Source: Citrobacter sp. wls619 (GTDB taxonomy: Bacteria > Pseudomonadota > Gammaproteobacteria > Enterobacterales > Enterobacteriaceae). Taken from it: DNA of 64,000 nt. The stretch is from positions 1 to 64,000 of the forward strand of contig NZ_SZXJ01000038.1 in NCBI RefSeq assembly GCF_005281345.1. Reading direction: 5' to 3'. The translations under genes and the position numbers were made by a program. This document shows, piece by piece, positions 17,086 through 26,020 of this stretch (its first letter is position 1; each line of letters starts with the position of its first letter). The notes under the pieces are model-generated. The model had not been told where the DNA came from. It saw only the letters and a list, made by a program, of their open reading frames with translations, and searched no databases.

Positions 17086-18213
17086 ATGACGATTAATTTC
17101 CGCCGTAGTGCGCTGCAGTTGGGTATTGCCACGCTGTTTACTTCTGCTTTTACCGCTCACGCTGCTGATATCCCGCAGGTAAAAGTCACGGTAAATGACA
17201 AACAGTGTGAACCGATGACAATCACGGTGAATGCCGGGAAGACTCAGTTCATCATTCAGAACCACAGTCAAAAAGCGCTGGAGTGGGAGATCCTCAAAGG
17301 CGTGATGGTGGTCGAAGAGCGTGAAAACATTGCGCCCGGCTTTAGCCAAAAAATGACGGCTAACCTGCAGCCGGGTGAATACGATATGACCTGCGGTCTG
17401 CTTACCAATCCGAAAGGCAAGCTGATCGTCAAGGGGACGGCAACGGCAGATGCCGCGCACAGCGATGCTCTGCTGAGCCTGAGTGGTGCAATTACTGAAT
17501 ACAAAGCTTATGTAACGGCAGAAACAGCGCAACTGGTGACGGGCACCAAAGCCTTCACGGATGCCATCAAAGCGGGCGATCTGGAAAAAGCGAAATCGCT
17601 GTATGCGCCAACCCGTCAGCATTATGAGCGTATTGAACCGATTGCTGAACTGTTCTCCGATCTCGACGGCAGCATAGATGCGCGTGAAGATGATTATGAG
17701 CAAAAAGCCGCCGATCCTAAATTCACCGGCTTCCACCGTCTGGAGAAAGCGTTGTTTGGCGACAATACCACTAAAGGTATGGACAAGTACGCCGACCAAT
17801 TAAACAGCGATGTTCTTGACCTGCAGACGCGTATTAGCGAGCTGGCTTTCCCACCGTCGAAAGTGGTTGGCGGGGCAGCAGGGCTGATTGAAGAAGTCGC
17901 TGCCAGCAAAATCAGTGGGGAAGAAGATCGCTACAGCCATACCGATCTGTGGGATTTCCAGGCCAACGTCGATGGCGCGCAGAAAATTGTCGATCTCCTG
18001 CGCCCTCAGTTACAAAAATCCAATGCTGATCTGTTGGCGAAGGTGGATGCGAACTTCAAAAAAGTCGATACCATTCTGAGCAAATACCGTACCAAAGATG
18101 GCTTTGAAACCTATGACAAACTGACCGATGCCGATCGTAATGCGCTGAAAGGGCCAATCACGACGCTGGCGGAAGACTTGTCGCAATTACGCGGTGTTCT
18201 GGGTCTGGATTAA
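17086..18213 (+). CDS. efeO: Periplasmic iron-uptake protein EfeO
   Basis: 375 residues. Signal peptide at 1-26 (ends TAHA before AD). Residues about 28-120 form a cupredoxin-like domain ([30 protein letters not shown]), followed by the M75 peptidase-like domain with the family's HxxE motif in [12 protein letters not shown]. EfeO binds iron in the periplasm and works with EfeU and EfeB. It starts 57 bases after efeU and ends five bases before efeB, so all three are one operon. Confidence 0.97.
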   Translation: MTINFRRSALQLGIATLFTSAFTAHAADIPQVKVTVNDKQCEPMTITVNAGKTQFIIQNHSQKALEWEILKGVMVVEERENIAPGFSQKMTANLQPGEYDMTCGLLTNPKGKLIVKGTATADAAHSDALLSLSGAITEYKAYVTAETAQLVTGTKAFTDAIKAGDLEKAKSLYAPTRQHYERIEPIAELFSDLDGSIDAREDDYEQKAADPKFTGFHRLEKALFGDNTTKGMDKYADQLNSDVLDLQTRISELAFPPSKVVGGAAGLIEEVAASKISGEEDRYSHTDLWDFQANVDGAQKIVDLLRPQLQKSNADLLAKVDANFKKVDTILSKYRTKDGFETYDKLTDADRNALKGPITTLAEDLSQLRGVLGLD

Positions 18214-18218
18214 GCACT

Positions 18219-19502
18219 ATGCAGCACGATAATGAAAACGGCGTGAGCGAACCGTCACGCCGACGTTTACTGAAAGGGATGGGGGCGCTGGGTGGGGCAC
18301 TGGCGCTGGCGGGCGGATGCCCGGTCGCTCACGCGCAAAAAACGCAAAGTGCGCCGGGAACACTGTCACCTGATGCACGCAGTGAGAAACAACCGTTTTA
18401 TGGCCAGCACCAGGCCGGGATCCTGACGCCGCAGCAAGCCTCAATGATGCTGGTGGCGTTTGATGTGCTCGCCAGCGATAAAGCTGACCTTGAGCGTCTG
18501 TTTCGTTTACTGACCAGCCGGTTTGCATTTCTAACCACCGGTGGGCCGGCGCCAGAAACGCCGAATCCACGTTTACCGCCAATGGATTCCGGTATTCTTG
18601 GGGGATACATAGCGCCGGATAATCTGACGATGACGCTGTCGGTTGGATCTTCACTGTTTGATGATCGTTATGGTCTGAAAGCACAGATGCCGAAAAAACT
18701 GCAAAAAATGACGCGTTTTCCGAATGATTCTCTGGATGCGGCGTTATGCCATGGCGATTTGCTGTTGCAGATTTGCGCCAATACGCAGGACACCGTTATC
18801 CATGCGCTGCGCGATATCATTAAGCACACGCCGGATCTGCTCAGCGTACGCTGGAAACGTGAAGGGTTTATCTCTGATCATGCCGCACGCAGTAAAGGTA
18901 AAGAGACTCCCGTCAATTTGCTGGGATTTAAGGATGGAACCGCGAATCCCGACGCTGCCAATGCCACGCTGATGCAAAACGTGGTGTGGGTCACTGCGGA
19001 GCAGGGGGAACCGGCATGGGCACAAGATGGTAGCTATCAGGCCGTCAGGCTCATCCAGTTTCGCGTGGAATTCTGGGACCGTACGCCGCTTAAAGAGCAG
19101 CAAACGATTTTCGGCCGCGATAAACATACCGGCGCACCGCTGGGAATGCAGCACGAGCATGATGTGCCGGATTACGCCAACGATCCCGAAGGCGAGGTGA
19201 TTGCACTCGACAGCCATATTCGTCTGGCGAACCCGCGCACGAAAGAAACAGAGACCAGCCTGATGATGCGTCGTGGCTACAGCTATTCGCTTGGCGTGAC
19301 CAATTCCGGGCAGTTGGATATGGGACTGTTGTTTGTTTGCTATCAGCACGACCTGGAAAAAGGGTTTTTGACGGTTCAGAAACGCCTGAACGGTGAAGCG
19401 CTTGAGGAGTATGTCAAACCTATTGGTGGGGGCTACTTCTTTGCTTTGCCTGGTGTCAAAACCGCTGACCACTATCTGGGGCAAGCCCTGCTCGAAGCAT
19501 GA
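18219..19502 (+). CDS. efeB: Dye-decolorising haem peroxidase EfeB
   Basis: 427 residues, exported folded by the Tat pathway: twin-arginine SRRRLLK at residues 13-19 followed by a hydrophobic stretch [14 protein letters not shown]. The DyP-type signature GxxDG is present as [10 protein letters not shown] (about residue 235), and the conserved haem-ligand histidine region lies downstream. It oxidises Fe(II) or acts on haem in the periplasm within the EfeUOB system. Ends at a strong hairpin. Confidence 0.97.
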   Translation: MQHDNENGVSEPSRRRLLKGMGALGGALALAGGCPVAHAQKTQSAPGTLSPDARSEKQPFYGQHQAGILTPQQASMMLVAFDVLASDKADLERLFRLLTSRFAFLTTGGPAPETPNPRLPPMDSGILGGYIAPDNLTMTLSVGSSLFDDRYGLKAQMPKKLQKMTRFPNDSLDAALCHGDLLLQICANTQDTVIHALRDIIKHTPDLLSVRWKREGFISDHAARSKGKETPVNLLGFKDGTANPDAANATLMQNVVWVTAEQGEPAWAQDGSYQAVRLIQFRVEFWDRTPLKEQQTIFGRDKHTGAPLGMQHEHDVPDYANDPEGEVIALDSHIRLANPRTKETETSLMMRRGYSYSLGVTNSGQLDMGLLFVCYQHDLEKGFLTVQKRLNGEALEEYVKPIGGGYFFALPGVKTADHYLGQALLEA

Positions 19503-19509
19503 TGATTGT

Positions 19510-19533
19510 GCCCCGCAGCGCTGCGGGGCGTTT
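19510..19533 (+). terminator. efeUOB terminator
   Basis: Perfect 10-bp inverted repeat GCCCCGCAGC / GCTGCGGGGC (19510-19529) followed by GTTTCCT. The T-tract is short but the stem is very stable. Confidence 0.7.
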
Positions 19534-19591
19534 CCTGACACTCTGATGAATGAAAAAATTATTTTTCATGATCGCGGCGACTGAAATAATT

Positions 19592-19619
19592 CTGTCATCT
19601 CTCTGCAAGAGACTGTTGC
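19592..19619 (+). promoter_or_regulatory. Pho box before phoH
   Basis: CTGTCAT (19592), CTGCAAG (19603) and CTGTTGC (19613) form repeats spaced 11 and 10 bases, the arrangement of PhoB-binding Pho boxes (CTGTCAT-n4-CTGTCAT). E. coli phoH is a PhoB-dependent phosphate-starvation gene, so this is the likely PhoB site. It lies 430 bases before the phoH start used here. Confidence 0.6.
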
Positions 19620-19746
19620 TGGCGATAAGATGAAATTAAGTTAACAATAAGTAAAAATATTGTTGCATTAACGAAAGGTTATGATGTAATTATAAGTAAT
19701 AGCGGTAGTTCCCGGCGGTGATAGTCATTCACTATGGAGATCGCGA

Positions 19747-20043
19747 ATGGAAAAGTCCTGTACTGGACACGTTTTTCACAGTCATTGCAGTCCCTTACGC
19801 GGACGTTTTTCTTCCGGTAGCCATCTCGTCACCGTTAAATCTCTCTCCCTTTCACTTCTTATCCTTGTAACTGACACCCTGTACGGTGCGCGTAGCCGTG
19901 TATGGCGTCTTATCCGAAGGCAGGCAATGGCTTACAAGGAAGCCAACCCTCAGATGTTCGTGCGCATAATCGTGCCGCCAACGGCGCGTGTGATGTATAC
20001 CTACAACTCAAGGTGCTATCCATGGGAAGACAAAAAGCAGTGA
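19747..20043 (+). CDS. 98-codon ORF upstream of and overlapping phoH
   Basis: Starts at an ATG preceded by GGAG (19736-19739) and runs to 20043, overlapping phoH by 22 bases in another frame. The predicted protein starts MEKSCTGHVFHSHCSPLRGR, has a hydrophobic stretch SLSLSLLILVTD and a basic rest. I do not recognise a family. Two readings are possible: a translated leader coupled to phoH, or the N-terminal extension of PhoH out of frame by one base. The second is suggested because a start at 19747 with one added base would give a 354-residue PhoH, the length I remember for E. coli. Confidence 0.4.
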   Translation: MEKSCTGHVFHSHCSPLRGRFSSGSHLVTVKSLSLSLLILVTDTLYGARSRVWRLIRRQAMAYKEANPQMFVRIIVPPTARVMYTYNSRCYPWEDKKQ

Positions 20044-20810
20044 TCAAAGCTCGTCGCGAAGCAAAACGTGTGCTGAGGCGGGATTCGCGTAGCCATAAAC
20101 AGCGCGAAGATGAATCGGTCACCTCGCTTGTGCAGATGGGCGGCGTAGAAGCGATTGGTATGGCGCGTGATAGCCGTGACGCCTCACCGATCACGGCGCG
20201 AAATGAAGCTCAGGCGCACTACCTGAATGCTATCGAGAGTAAGCAGCTGATCTTCGCCACGGGTGAAGCAGGGTGTGGTAAAACCTGGATCAGCGCGGCG
20301 AAAGCAGCAGAAGCCCTGATCCACAAAGATGTGGACAGGATCATTGTAACCCGTCCAGTTCTGCAAGCTGATGAAGATCTCGGCTTCTTACCTGGGGATG
20401 TCTCTGAGAAGTTCGCTCCCTATTTTCGTCCGGTTTATGACGTGCTGGTAAAACGTCTGGGAGCCTCCTTTATGCAATATTGCCTGCGACCTGAGATTGG
20501 TAAGGTAGAAATCGCGCCGTTCGCGTATATGCGGGGACGTACATTTGAAAATGCCGTTGTCATTCTGGACGAGGCTCAGAATGTGACTGCTGCGCAAATG
20601 AAGATGTTTTTGACTCGCCTCGGAGAGAATGTGACGGTGATTGTGAATGGGGATATTACCCAGTGCGATCTCCCTGCTCATGTTCGTTCAGGGCTAAGCG
20701 ATGCGCTGGCCCGTTTCGAAGAAGATGACATGGTTGGGATCGTTCGATTCAACAAAGATGATTGCGTTCGCTCGGCACTGTGTCAGCGGACGCTTAATGC
20801 TTACAACTGA
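20022..20810 (+). CDS. phoH: Phosphate-starvation ATPase PhoH
   Basis: 262 residues from the ATG at 20022 (MGRQKAVIKARREAKRVLRR), which follows AAGGTG. In-frame sequence extends to an ATG at 19902, blocked upstream by a TAG at 19893. Cytoplasmic P-loop protein with Walker A GEAGCGKT at residues 81-88 and Walker B VVILDEAQNV around 180; family members are linked to RNA helicase or nuclease functions, but the true role of E. coli PhoH is not settled. Transcribed alone, with a Pho box and long leader upstream. Confidence 0.92.
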   Translation: MGRQKAVIKARREAKRVLRRDSRSHKQREDESVTSLVQMGGVEAIGMARDSRDASPITARNEAQAHYLNAIESKQLIFATGEAGCGKTWISAAKAAEALIHKDVDRIIVTRPVLQADEDLGFLPGDVSEKFAPYFRPVYDVLVKRLGASFMQYCLRPEIGKVEIAPFAYMRGRTFENAVVILDEAQNVTAAQMKMFLTRLGENVTVIVNGDITQCDLPAHVRSGLSDALARFEEDDMVGIVRFNKDDCVRSALCQRTLNAYN

Positions 20811-20829
20811 TCTGTTTTGCGTCTTCAAG

Positions 20830-20855
20830 GCCCGGGAAACCGGGCTTTGTTTTTT
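20830..20855 (+). terminator. phoH terminator
   Basis: Stem GCCCGG / CCGGGC with tetraloop GAAA (20830-20845), then TTTGTTTTTT. It lies 19 bases after phoH and just left of the point where gene order departs from E. coli. Confidence 0.92.
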
Positions 20856-20947
20856 GTCCCCCCTGTGAGCACAACGGACTGATGGCGTGGCTGACATTGT
20901 TGGTGAGGTCCGGTGTTCACGTTGTATCCCGCATGGGGAAATAGCAA

Positions 20948-20969
20948 TAAAAAAGCCGCGAGTCGCGGC
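20948..20969 (-). terminator. artJ terminator
   Basis: On the minus strand GCCGCG-ACT-CGCGGC (20955-20969) is followed by TTTTTTATT. It lies 19 bases past the artJ stop. Confidence 0.88.
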
Positions 20970-20988
20970 CTTTTAAACAAGACTGAGG

Positions 20989-21720
20989 TTACTGTGGGAA
21001 CCACTGGTCACTGATTTTCTGGTACGTGCCGTCAGCTTTGATGGCGGCCAGCGCACTGTTCAGTTTTTCCAGCAGGGCTTTGTTATCCGGGCGAACCGCG
21101 ATGCCAAGACCCGTACCGAAGTATTGTGGGTCGGTCACTTTGTCGGTAGCCACGCCTAACTGCGGGTTAGTTTTCAGCCACTCGTTAACGACGGCAGTGT
21201 CGCCAAATACGCCATCAATACGGCCATTTTTCAGGTCGATAATTGCATTCTGATAGCTGTCGTAGGCCACGGTTTTTACTTCAGGATGTTTGTCCTGCAG
21301 GTATTTCTGGTGCGTGGTGCCGTTTTCCATGCCGATGCGTTTGCCTTTCAGATCGGCAAAGGTTTTATAGGTGTCCTTTTTGGCAATCACCAGCGCGGAG
21401 TTGGCATAGTACGGCTGGGTGAAGGAAACCTGCTTGCTACGTTCAGGCGTAATGTCCATACCGGAAATTACCGCATCATATTTTTTGAATTTCAGCGCGG
21501 GGATCAGGCTATCGAAAGCATGATTAGTAAAAGTACATTCAGCCTGCATTTGTTTACACAATGCTGTTGCCAGATCGATATCAAAACCGACAATTTTATT
21601 GCTGGCGTCCAGTGATTCGAATGGTGGGTAGGTTGCGGATACACCGAAACTAATCTTATCAGCAGCTGCGGCGCCAGCGGCGAAAGTAGCAAGTAATGCG
21701 GCCAGTACTAACTTTTTCAT
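20989..21720 (-). CDS. artJ: Periplasmic arginine-binding protein ArtJ
   Basis: 243 residues; signal peptide MKKLVLAALLATFAAGAAAA. Family 3 solute-binding protein with the typical FGVSATYPPFESLDA start, DIDLATALCKQM, and GIAVRPDNKALLEKLNSAL. In E. coli it binds L-arginine specifically and delivers it to ArtQMP. The start at 21720 is chosen over an upstream in-frame ATG because the longer N-terminus has no signal-peptide features. It has its own promoter with a pair of ARG boxes. Confidence 0.97.
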   Translation of the reverse strand: MKKLVLAALLATFAAGAAAADKISFGVSATYPPFESLDASNKIVGFDIDLATALCKQMQAECTFTNHAFDSLIPALKFKKYDAVISGMDITPERSKQVSFTQPYYANSALVIAKKDTYKTFADLKGKRIGMENGTTHQKYLQDKHPEVKTVAYDSYQNAIIDLKNGRIDGVFGDTAVVNEWLKTNPQLGVATDKVTDPQYFGTGLGIAVRPDNKALLEKLNSALAAIKADGTYQKISDQWFPQ

Positions 21721-21790
21721 GGTGGAACTCCCGTCTGTCAATCTTATGATTATTTTACCGTGTCTGCGGCGTGGATTCACAATGCCATTT

Positions 21791-21829
21791 AATGAATTTA
21801 TATGCAATAAAAATGATTAAATATTTTTT
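21791..21829 (-). promoter_or_regulatory. ARG box pair upstream of artJ
   Basis: AATGAATTTATATGCAAT at 21791-21808 and a weaker 18-mer at 21812-21829, separated by three bases. This is the layout of ArgR operators (two 18-bp boxes, consensus around TGAAT-AT-rich-ATTCA). They lie about 70-110 bases before the artJ start. Confidence 0.65.
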
Positions 21830-21834
21830 GTGAT

Positions 21835-21873
21835 ATAAAAAAAGACGGACAATTTAGAATGTTGTCCGTCTTT
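21835..21873 (-). terminator. Terminator of artPIQM
   Basis: Inverted repeat AAAGACGGACAA (21841-21852) / TTGTCCGTCTTT (21862-21873) with a 9-base loop; on the minus strand it is followed by TTTTTTT. It ends the artPIQM transcript upstream of the artJ promoter. Confidence 0.85.
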
Positions 21874-21900
21874 ATGTTTTTGCATTATGCACACTTGTTG

Positions 21901-21928
21901 GATGGCGGTGCTGGCAGCTTATCCGGCC
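21901..21928. repeat. REP element
   Basis: GATGGCGGTGCTGGCAGCTT followed by ATCCGGCC resembles one arm set of the enterobacterial REP palindrome. It sits between artM and its terminator. Confidence 0.6.
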
Positions 21929-21960
21929 GACATCGGCGCATAAACCGTCGCGCCATCGAC

Positions 21961-22629
21961 TTAATTCCGGTGTTCAAACGCCAGAGCTTTACGTTCGATC
22001 AGGCGCATCATCAACGTCAGCAAGCCATTGACGATCAGGTAAATCACGCCAGCGGCACCAAAGACCATGACGTCATAGGTACGGCCGTACAGCAGTTGGC
22101 TGTAGCCCATGACTTCCATCAGTGTGATGGTGTACGCCAGAGAGGTACTTTTAAAGACCAGTACCACTTCGTTGGAATACGAGGAGAGGGCGCGTTTAAA
22201 GGCATACGGCAGCAGAATGGCCAGCGTATCCTTTTTGCTCATCCCCAGCGCACCACAGGACTGCCACTGGCCTTCCGGGATTGCTCGAATCGCACCGTAA
22301 AACAGTTGCGTGGTATAGGCCGCACTGTTTAACGACAGCGCAATTAACGCGCACAACCACGGTTCAGAGAGTAGATGCCACAGTACCGGATATTCTTGCA
22401 ATGCCGGAAACTGCCCTGGTCCGTAGTAGATCAGGAAGATTTGCACCAGCAGCGGTGTACCGGTAAACAGCGTGATATAAGCGCGAACCAGCCAAACCAG
22501 CACCGGCGTTTTCAGTGTCAGGATAACAGTGAAAACCAACGCCAGAACCAGTGCCACCACAATCGAGGCGACCGTCAGCGTCAGGCTGGTGTGCAGCCCT
22601 TTCAGTAGTTCAGGTAAATACTCAAGCAT
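21961..22629 (-). CDS. artM: Arginine ABC permease ArtM
   Basis: 222-residue inner-membrane permease of the His/Glu/Gln/Arg family, about five helices, with the EAA-type cytoplasmic loop near GQWQSCGALGMSKKDTLAIL, which contacts the ATPase ArtP. Pairs with ArtQ. Its ATG overlaps the artQ stop in TAATG, suggesting translational coupling. Confidence 0.97.
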   Translation of the reverse strand: MLEYLPELLKGLHTSLTLTVASIVVALVLALVFTVILTLKTPVLVWLVRAYITLFTGTPLLVQIFLIYYGPGQFPALQEYPVLWHLLSEPWLCALIALSLNSAAYTTQLFYGAIRAIPEGQWQSCGALGMSKKDTLAILLPYAFKRALSSYSNEVVLVFKSTSLAYTITLMEVMGYSQLLYGRTYDVMVFGAAGVIYLIVNGLLTLMMRLIERKALAFEHRN

Positions 22630-23345
22630 TAGCCTGGTCTCCGCTCAAAACGTGTCGCGCGCAGGTCAATGCGTTTGAGAATGTACTGACTCACCAGCGT
22701 AATCACCAGGTAAATAGCCGCCGCGACGATGTACCAGGTAAAGGGTTCCTGAGTACGGGTCGCAATGCTTTTGGTTTGTAGCATCAGATCGTTCACGCTG
22801 ATGAGGCTAACCAGCGCGGTATCTTTCAGCAACACCAGCCACTGGTTTCCCAGACCCGGCAGAGCATGGCGCCACATTTGCGGCATCACCAGGCGAAAGA
22901 AAATCGCGGTTTTAGATAAACCCAGCGCCTGGCCTGATTCCCATTGTCCAAGCGGAACCGCTTTCAACGCACCGCGCAGCGTTTGTGAGGCATAGGCTGC
23001 GTAAAGCAATGACAGCGCAATCACACCGCACAGGAACGGGCTGACGTCGAAGTTTTCAATCTGCATCTGAACGGGGATTTGCACGAACCCGAGATTGATC
23101 GTAAAGCCATCGGCCAGCGTCAGCAGCAGTTGAGAGGAACCGAAATAGATAAACAGAACGACCAGAATTTCTGGTAACCCGCGCAGAATAGTGACCAGCG
23201 CTGAACCTGCCCATGCCACTGGACGCCATTTTACAGACTCCCAGACGGCAAAGAACATGGCGAGCGCAAGGCCAATAATCAGCGCACAAACGGCAAGGCC
23301 GACGGTCATCCCGGCGGCGCTTGCTAAAGGAAAAAATTCATTCAT
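22629..23345 (-). CDS. artQ: Arginine ABC permease ArtQ
   Basis: 238 residues from the ATG at 23345; a TTG directly before it would add one residue but the ATG gives the E. coli N-terminus [19 protein letters not shown]. Inner-membrane permease with about five helices and the EAA loop [20 protein letters not shown]. It forms the channel with ArtM. Six bases after artI. Confidence 0.97.
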   Translation of the reverse strand: MNEFFPLASAAGMTVGLAVCALIIGLALAMFFAVWESVKWRPVAWAGSALVTILRGLPEILVVLFIYFGSSQLLLTLADGFTINLGFVQIPVQMQIENFDVSPFLCGVIALSLLYAAYASQTLRGALKAVPLGQWESGQALGLSKTAIFFRLVMPQMWRHALPGLGNQWLVLLKDTALVSLISVNDLMLQTKSIATRTQEPFTWYIVAAAIYLVITLVSQYILKRIDLRATRFERRPG

Positions 23346-23351
23346 CAAATA

Positions 23352-24083
23352 TTACTTCTGGAACCATTTGTTGTAGATGGTTTCGTAAGTCCCATCTTTC
23401 TTCACTTTTTCCAGCGCAGCGTTAAATTTCTGCTGCAGCTCGGTATTACCCTGACGCACCGCGATGCCCAGACCGGTACCGAAGTAATCTTTATCCGTCA
23501 CTTTATCGCCAACCGCGGCGAGCTTAGGATTATCTTTCAGCCACTCGGTCACCACTGCGGTATCGCCAAATACGCCGTCAATACGACCGTTTTGCAGATC
23601 GAGTTTGGCATTCTGGTAGCTGTCATACGGCACGGTAGTCACTTCCGGATGTTTATCCATGATGAATTTCTGGTGCGTGGTACCGTTTTGTACGCCGACT
23701 TTTTTGCCTTTCAGCTGGTCGATGCTGGTGTATTTACCCTGCTGGCCGACAAACAGTGCCGAGTTGTCGTAGTAAGGCGTCGTGAACAGGACCTGCTTTT
23801 CACGTTCTGGGGTGATGTCCATACCGGCCATTACCGCGTCAAAGCGGCGGAACTTCAGGCTGGGGATCAGGCTGTCGAAGGCCTGATTGGTAAACGTACA
23901 GGTGGCGTCAATCTCTTTACACAGCGCATTCGCCAAATCAACGTCAAAGCCCACGATCTTGTTATTAGCATCGATGGATTCAAACGGAGGATAGGACGCT
24001 TCGGTAGCGAAACGAATGGTTTGGGCTGCGGTAGCGGAAAGACTAAAACCTGCGATTAGCGCGGCAATCAGAACTTTTTTCAT
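23352..24083 (-). CDS. artI: Periplasmic amino-acid-binding protein ArtI
   Basis: 243 residues; signal peptide MKKVLIAALIAGFSLSATAA. Family 3 binding protein with SYPPFESIDANNKIVGFDVD, very similar to ArtJ but encoded inside the artPIQM operon. The ligand of E. coli ArtI is less certain than that of ArtJ. The two probably arose by duplication. The start at 24083 is set by the signal peptide; an upstream in-frame extension lies within artP. Confidence 0.96.
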   Translation of the reverse strand: MKKVLIAALIAGFSLSATAAQTIRFATEASYPPFESIDANNKIVGFDVDLANALCKEIDATCTFTNQAFDSLIPSLKFRRFDAVMAGMDITPEREKQVLFTTPYYDNSALFVGQQGKYTSIDQLKGKKVGVQNGTTHQKFIMDKHPEVTTVPYDSYQNAKLDLQNGRIDGVFGDTAVVTEWLKDNPKLAAVGDKVTDKDYFGTGLGIAVRQGNTELQQKFNAALEKVKKDGTYETIYNKWFQK

Positions 24084-24099
24084 TGTATTGTCCCGAATC

Positions 24100-24828
24100 T
24101 TAGTGAGAAAGATAGTTTTTAAACGCTTCGGTTTGCGGGTTGGCAAAGCAGCTCGCATCCCCAAACTCGACGATATGACCGTTTTCCATATACACCACAC
24201 GACTGGCTGTTTTACGGGCAACTTCCACTTCGTGGGTGACGATCACCTGAGTAATTTTGGTTTCCGCCAGCTCACGAATGATGCTGACGATTTGGGCCGT
24301 GATTTCCGGGTCAAGCGCTGCGGTAGGTTCGTCAAACAGCAGCACCTGCGGTTCCATCATCAACGCACGGGCAATCGCCACACGCTGCTGTTGGCCACCG
24401 GACAAATGCAGTGGATAGCGATCGCTGTAAGGCTTCAGGCGCAGACGCTCAAGCAGTTTTTCAGCACGCGCCAGTGCTTGTTCTTTCGTCAGACCAAGTA
24501 CGCGGCAGGGCGCTTCAATCAGGTTTTGCTGTACCGTCAGGTGCGGCCAAAGATTGTATTGCTGGAAGACCATGCCCACGTTTTGACGCAGCTCACGAAT
24601 GGCTTTATCGGACGGGGTTTTCGTGAAGTCGAAACGGTTACCCGCAATAGAGAGCGTGCCCGAGCGCGGCATCTCAAGCAGATTGAGTACACGCAGTAGC
24701 GAGCTTTTCCCGGCTCCACTTGGGCCAAGTAACACCAGTGTTTCACCCTGAGGGCAATCCAGCGTGATATCGAACAGCGCCTGATGTGCGCCGTAGAAGC
24801 AGTTAATGCCGTTTAATTGAATACTCAT
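24100..24828 (-). CDS. artP: Arginine ABC transporter ATPase ArtP
   Basis: 242 residues. Walker [10 protein letters not shown] at 35-43, Q-loop [13 protein letters not shown], signature LSGGQQQR, Walker [13 protein letters not shown] and the H-loop IVTHEVEVA are all intact. Energises arginine uptake through ArtQM. First gene of artPIQM. The ATG at 24828 gives the E. coli-like [20 protein letters not shown]; a longer frame upstream lies over the operator. Confidence 0.97.
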   Translation of the reverse strand: MSIQLNGINCFYGAHQALFDITLDCPQGETLVLLGPSGAGKSSLLRVLNLLEMPRSGTLSIAGNRFDFTKTPSDKAIRELRQNVGMVFQQYNLWPHLTVQQNLIEAPCRVLGLTKEQALARAEKLLERLRLKPYSDRYPLHLSGGQQQRVAIARALMMEPQVLLFDEPTAALDPEITAQIVSIIRELAETKITQVIVTHEVEVARKTASRVVYMENGHIVEFGDASCFANPQTEAFKNYLSH

Positions 24829-24891
24829 TGACACTCGTATACTGGCAGTCTGATAGCTATTGAAGCCGCAGATACTACCTTTGACAGAATA

Positions 24892-24928
24892 GTTATGCAA
24901 TATTTATGCGTTAAAAGTTAAATGCAAA
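24892..24928 (-). promoter_or_regulatory. Probable ARG boxes upstream of artP
   Basis: On the minus strand CGCATAAATATTGCATAAC and, a few bases further upstream, a related AT-rich half-conserved box containing TTTGCATTTAAC. They resemble ArgR operators and lie about 65-100 bases before artP. The match is weaker than at artJ. Confidence 0.45.
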
Positions 24929-24983
24929 CCGCATTCTTATCTAAACATAGCACAAAATAGCGGGGCCACCAGTGGGCAAGAAT

Positions 24984-25018
24984 AATTGTCGGCATTCTAT
25001 GCAGAATGCCAGACAATT
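24984..25018. terminator. Strong hairpin after ybjP
   Basis: AATTGTC-GGCATTCT-ATGC-AGAATGCC-A-GACAATT: a 15-bp stem with one bulged A and a four-base loop. It lies 37 bases past the ybjP stop. There is no T-tract on either side, so it may be a transcript-stabilising 3' structure or a factor-dependent end rather than an intrinsic terminator. Confidence 0.45.
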
Positions 25019-25054
25019 TATGGGGGTTATGATTCAGGTGGGTGAATGGGGCGG

Positions 25055-25570
25055 TTAGCGGTTTTCGACAGACTGGCGCAGCGTCCCGGCTGGCGCGTGT
25101 ACGCTGCCACCCAGATAACGCACATCATCGACCACCCAGCACTGGCCTTCACGGATCATCAGCACTTCATCGCGCCAGCTCTGATTGCCTTGTTTGAGTT
25201 CGACGCGCAGCGGAATATTGCGTGCATCACTATTCGGAATGGTTGATGCGCTGGCGACGCTGGCGCTGTCCGGTAACGTGGCGCGACTGGAGAACGGATC
25301 GCTGTTAAACAGTTCGCGATGCGCGTTATCACGGCTGGCATCGTTCAGCAGTTTCGCCAGGTTGTCGCTTAAGTACGGGCGTAGGGCGGTGATGTCATTG
25401 TTACGATGCTGAATGCGGTAATCATAGAATTGCTGGGCCACGCTGTCTGGCCCGCCTTCTACGCATGAACCGCTACGCGTGCCGTTATCTTTATAGACCG
25501 GCGTCACGGTAGTACAGGCGCTGAGAAGAAGTGCACAGGGGACCAGCAGAGAGAGTTTCGAGTAGCGCAT
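25055..25570 (-). CDS. ybjP: Lipoprotein YbjP
   Basis: 171 residues with a lipoprotein signal: MRYSKLSLLVPCALLLSACT, lipobox LSAC, so Cys19 is the likely lipidated residue. The mature part has a DUF3828-like look (FYDYRIQHRNNDITALRPYL, QCWVVDDVRYLGG). Function unknown. Conserved position beside artP. Confidence 0.93.
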   Translation of the reverse strand: MRYSKLSLLVPCALLLSACTTVTPVYKDNGTRSGSCVEGGPDSVAQQFYDYRIQHRNNDITALRPYLSDNLAKLLNDASRDNAHRELFNSDPFSSRATLPDSASVASASTIPNSDARNIPLRVELKQGNQSWRDEVLMIREGQCWVVDDVRYLGGSVHAPAGTLRQSVENR

Positions 25571-25696
25571 AATGATTTCCTTATTAGCTTTCTACGATTA
25601 GTGTTCTACGTTGATAGAATATATCCTTTCAATGATAGTGGATCGGTTCGATAATGCTTTTGAGATCGTGCTCTTAGCGCAACAAGGAGATTAACC

Positions 25697-26020
25697 ATGC
25701 AGTTTTCGACTACCCCTACGCTTGAAGGGCAGAGCATCGTGGAATACTGCGGTGTGGTAACCGGCGAAGCTATTTTAGGCGCAAATATCTTCCGCGATTT
25801 CTTTGCGGGTATCCGTGATATCGTCGGTGGGCGCTCCGGCGCGTATGAAAAAGAATTACGTAAAGCGCGGGAAATAGCCTTCCAGGAACTCGGCGAACAA
25901 GCCAAAGCATTGGGCGCTGATGCGGTTGTCGGTATCGATATTGATTACGAGACCGTCGGGAAAGATAGCAGTATGCTGATGGTCAGCGTCAGCGGTACCG
26001 CGGTAAAAACTCGCCGATGA
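25697..26020 (+). CDS. ybjQ: UPF0145 protein YbjQ
   Basis: 107 residues, full-length YbjQ family: [20 protein letters not shown], then [20 protein letters not shown] and [15 protein letters not shown]. These proteins form pentamers of unknown function, possibly small-molecule or metal binding. The stop overlaps the amiD start (ATGA), so the two are translationally coupled. A ribosome site AAGGAG precedes the ATG. Confidence 0.95.
   Translation: MQFSTTPTLEGQSIVEYCGVVTGEAILGANIFRDFFAGIRDIVGGRSGAYEKELRKAREIAFQELGEQAKALGADAVVGIDIDYETVGKDSSMLMVSVSGTAVKTRR

Noticed and set aside
20811-20990. Looked for a tRNA or repeat that could explain the phoH/artJ junction
   Set aside because: Only the two terminators and unremarkable sequence are present.
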